Source: an uncultured Bacilli bacterium
Lineage (GTDB): Bacteria; Bacillota_I; Bacilli_A; RF39; UBA660
Direction of reading: 5' to 3'
Length of the DNA stretch: 6,543 nucleotides
Assembly: GCA_947625395.1 (NCBI GenBank)
Contig: CANQOD010000069.1
Span: 1 to 6,543, forward strand
The notes beneath the pieces were generated by a model. That model was given only the letters and a program-made list of their open reading frames with translations, had not been told where the DNA came from and made no database searches. The stretch's first letter is position 1. Every line of letters starts with the position of its first letter. This document shows positions 4,929 through 6,543 of the stretch, in pieces. The position numbers and the translations under genes are program-made.

Positions 4929-6125
4929 ATGAGATTAATCAAGCGAAAGTATTTAGATGATATGATTGATGTAATGGGAACACCGGATATAAAAGTTATT
5001 ACGGGTGTTAGACGTAGTGGAAAATCAGAACTACTGAATATGTTTATCCATACTGTGAAAGAAAATGATAGTCGTGCGAATATTATTTATATTAATTATA
5101 ATCTTGATGAATTTGATGCACTCAAGCAATACAAAGAATTGATTCAATATGTTTCTAGTCAATATGATGAGAAGAAAAATAATTTTATTATGATTGATGA
5201 AGTTCAAATGTGTACAGACTTTGAAAAAGCAATCAATCATTTTCATGCAGAGGGAAAATATGATATTTATATCACAGGGTCGAATGCTTTTCTTTTATCG
5301 AGTGATTTAGCAACTCTATTCACTGGTAGAACCTATTGTATAGAAGTTTATCCTTTTTCCTATCAAGAATTTTTAGAGTACTATTATTTGGAAAATAGTA
5401 ATGAAAACTTTGATAGATACGTTTTAGAGGGAGGATTCGCAGGGTCTTATTTTTATAAAGATATCGATAAAAAATATCATTATATATCTGATGTATATAA
5501 AACAATGATTGTAAGAGATATTGTTCAAAGAAACAAAATTCAAAATATTCCTTTACTTGATAGTATTAGTGACTTTTTAATTGATAATGTTGCCAAAATC
5601 ACTTCTTATAGAAGTATTACTGATACATTGAATACGAATAAGGCAGATACAAATGATAAAACAGTTGGTACATATATCAAATACTTATGTGAGGCTTTTG
5701 CTTTTTATAAGGTAAGAAGATATGATATTCAAGGGAAAAGGTATTTATCCACACAAGATAAATATTATTTATCAGACCATGCTGTTAAATATGCTATTCA
5801 GGGAACCAAAAATATGAATTATGGTTATATCTATGAAAATATTGTTGCAATGGAATTAATTCGAAGAGGGTATGAAGTATATGTTGGAGTGCTATATGAA
5901 AAAGAAATTGATTTTGTCGCAATGAAAAGAAATGAAAAACTTTATATACAAGTATCAGATGATATAGGAACGGATTTTGAAAATGATACCTTTAAACGTG
6001 AAGTAGATTCTTTATTAAAAATCAAAGATGCTTATCCAAAAATACTGATTGCAAGAACGAAACATGATAATTATCAATATGAGGGAATTCAAATTATTGA
6101 TATCGCCAATTGGTTAGCTGAATAA
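4929..6125 (+). CDS. AAA family ATPase with C-terminal DUF4143 (nuclease-fold-like) domain
   Basis: 398 residues, usual length for this widespread family. The N-terminal ATPase has Walker A GVRRSGKS (26-33), Walker B FIMIDE (86-91) followed by VQ, a sensor-like TGSNA (116-120), and the family hallmark TGR (132-134)...VYPFSYQEF (140-148). The C-terminal half ends in a DUF4143-type region, EKEIDFVA (324-331)...YIQVS (339-343). This resembles a PD-(D/E)XK fold, but Gln341 stands where a catalytic acid or lysine pattern would be expected, so nuclease activity is doubtful. No membrane segment or signal is visible. Members of this family occur in many copies in gut bacteria and archaea and their role is unknown. 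The gene stands alone with its own promoter and candidate operator. It is visibly AT-richer than the ftsEX operon (11 G/C of 60 in 5461-5520 against 28 of 60 in 841-900), which fits horizontal acquisition but does not prove it. Confidence 0.9.
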   Translation: MRLIKRKYLDDMIDVMGTPDIKVITGVRRSGKSELLNMFIHTVKENDSRANIIYINYNLDEFDALKQYKELIQYVSSQYDEKKNNFIMIDEVQMCTDFEKAINHFHAEGKYDIYITGSNAFLLSSDLATLFTGRTYCIEVYPFSYQEFLEYYYLENSNENFDRYVLEGGFAGSYFYKDIDKKYHYISDVYKTMIVRDIVQRNKIQNIPLLDSISDFLIDNVAKITSYRSITDTLNTNKADTNDKTVGTYIKYLCEAFAFYKVRRYDIQGKRYLSTQDKYYLSDHAVKYAIQGTKNMNYGYIYENIVAMELIRRGYEVYVGVLYEKEIDFVAMKRNEKLYIQVSDDIGTDFENDTFKREVDSLLKIKDAYPKILIARTKHDNYQYEGIQIIDIANWLAE

Positions 6126-6213
6126 GGGAAAAATTTTAAAAAAGTAAAAGTCGGTCAATGAAAGAGCTTTTAATAGAAATCATCTCCCATTTTTCGTCTT
6201 GTTGAATTTTGAA

Positions 6214-6242
6214 TTGCAAAAATTTGTTTTCTGTGGTACAAT
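6214..6242 (+). promoter_or_regulatory. Promoter of the 3'-truncated gene
   Basis: TTGCAA (6214-6219), a 17-base spacer and TACAAT (6237-6242) with TG at 6234-6235 (extended -10, TGGTACAAT). This is the best complete promoter in the window. The start is expected near 6249, just before the ribosome binding site AGGGGAG (6256-6262). Confidence 0.75.
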
Positions 6243-6267
6243 AGGCGCAAATTTGAGGGGAGACACT

Positions 6268-6543
6268 ATGGGGATAAAATTTAAAAACGATTTACTAGAA
6301 CAATTAAAGACAATTGGGCTGGATGGACCGTTCATGATTCAACAGGCTTTTTTAGGGTACCAATATCAAAGAAGTTTGAATGAGAAATTCGACCCAAAGG
6401 CAGAAATACCAACAAAACTGATTAAAATGTATTATGCTTTAAATCCGGATGAAATTGTATTTGATAAGTTAAAAGAAAGCTTTGTTTCACAGTATATTTT
6501 GAATGAAAGTGAATTGGAACAAGTCAATGTGCTAGAAGTGCAT
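6268..6543 (+). CDS. Unknown protein, N-terminal 92 residues (runs off the window)
   Basis: An open frame from ATG 6268 with no stop before the window end. The start is well supported by AGGGGAG (6256-6262) with a 5-base gap and by a strong promoter 26 bases upstream. The visible part begins MGIKFKNDLLEQLKTIGLDG. It appears soluble and mixed in composition, with no signal peptide or membrane segment, and reads like helical segments (FMIQQAFLGYQYQRSLNE, then EIPTKLIKMYYALNPDEIVFDKL). I do not recognise a family. It stands alone behind its own promoter, so the neighbouring ATPase says little about its job. Confidence 0.78.
   Translation, partial: MGIKFKNDLLEQLKTIGLDGPFMIQQAFLGYQYQRSLNEKFDPKAEIPTKLIKMYYALNPDEIVFDKLKESFVSQYILNESELEQVNVLEVH

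Noticed and set aside
6145..6172. TAAAAG/CTTTTA stem after the ATPase gene as a terminator
   Set aside because: Six weak pairs around a 16-base loop with no T-tract behind. I see no convincing terminator in 6126-6213.
1..6543. CRISPR array, tRNA, rRNA or riboswitch
   Set aside because: No regularly spaced repeats, no cloverleaf with TTCGA-type arm, no rRNA-like stretches, and the leaders of the promoters found are too short to hold a riboswitch.

Overview
The window comes from a low-GC Gram-positive bacterium, most likely Bacillota of the Bacilli/Erysipelotrichia type. Pointers are a Veg-family gene (a family I know from Gram-positive Bacillota), strong purine-rich ribosome binding sites, extended -10 promoters (TGnTAtaaT-like), simple hairpin plus T-tract terminators, AT-rich spacers, and an ftsE-ftsX-M23 hydrolase cluster. 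All convincing genes are on the + strand.

Layout. Positions 1-24 may hold the last codons of an unseen upstream gene whose TGA overlaps the veg start. A veg homologue follows (21-242) with a modest terminator behind it. An extended -10 promoter (TGGTATAAT) then opens a compact three-gene cell-envelope operon: ftsE (390-1085), ftsX (overlapping by about 14-17 bases, to 1971) and a secreted coiled-coil M23 endopeptidase (1995-3215). A strong terminator at 3216-3256 closes it. In the usual FtsEX model, the FtsE ATPase drives the FtsX membrane protein, whose outer domain binds the coiled coil of a secreted peptidoglycan hydrolase and releases its catalytic domain from inhibition. Having the hydrolase directly behind ftsX strongly suggests it is the partner here.

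The spacer 3257-3472 contains a previously unremarked 142-base element-like structure (3320-3461). It has near-perfect 14-base inverted ends (13/14) and an identical 8-base direct repeat, GGAAATCC, on both sides, as expected of a MITE or an internally deleted insertion sequence. It ends a few bases before the promoter of the next gene.

That gene (3525-4751, GTG start) encodes an exported protein with a long Ala/Lys/Glu coiled coil, including a 28-residue repeat unit. It ends in a small domain with a CX4C pair and a GYxFxNW...ITAIYE pattern reminiscent of InlB-type/Listeria-Bacteroides repeats. Next, a perfect 14-base inverted repeat sits over the promoter of an AT-rich AAA ATPase/DUF4143 gene (4929-6125). 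A further gene of unknown function starts at 6268 from a very good promoter and runs off the window.

I do not see a clear multi-gene novel system. The most useful leads are the small inverted-repeat element, the operator-like palindrome of the ATPase gene, the cysteine-rich FtsEX-linked hydrolase and the exported coiled-coil protein.
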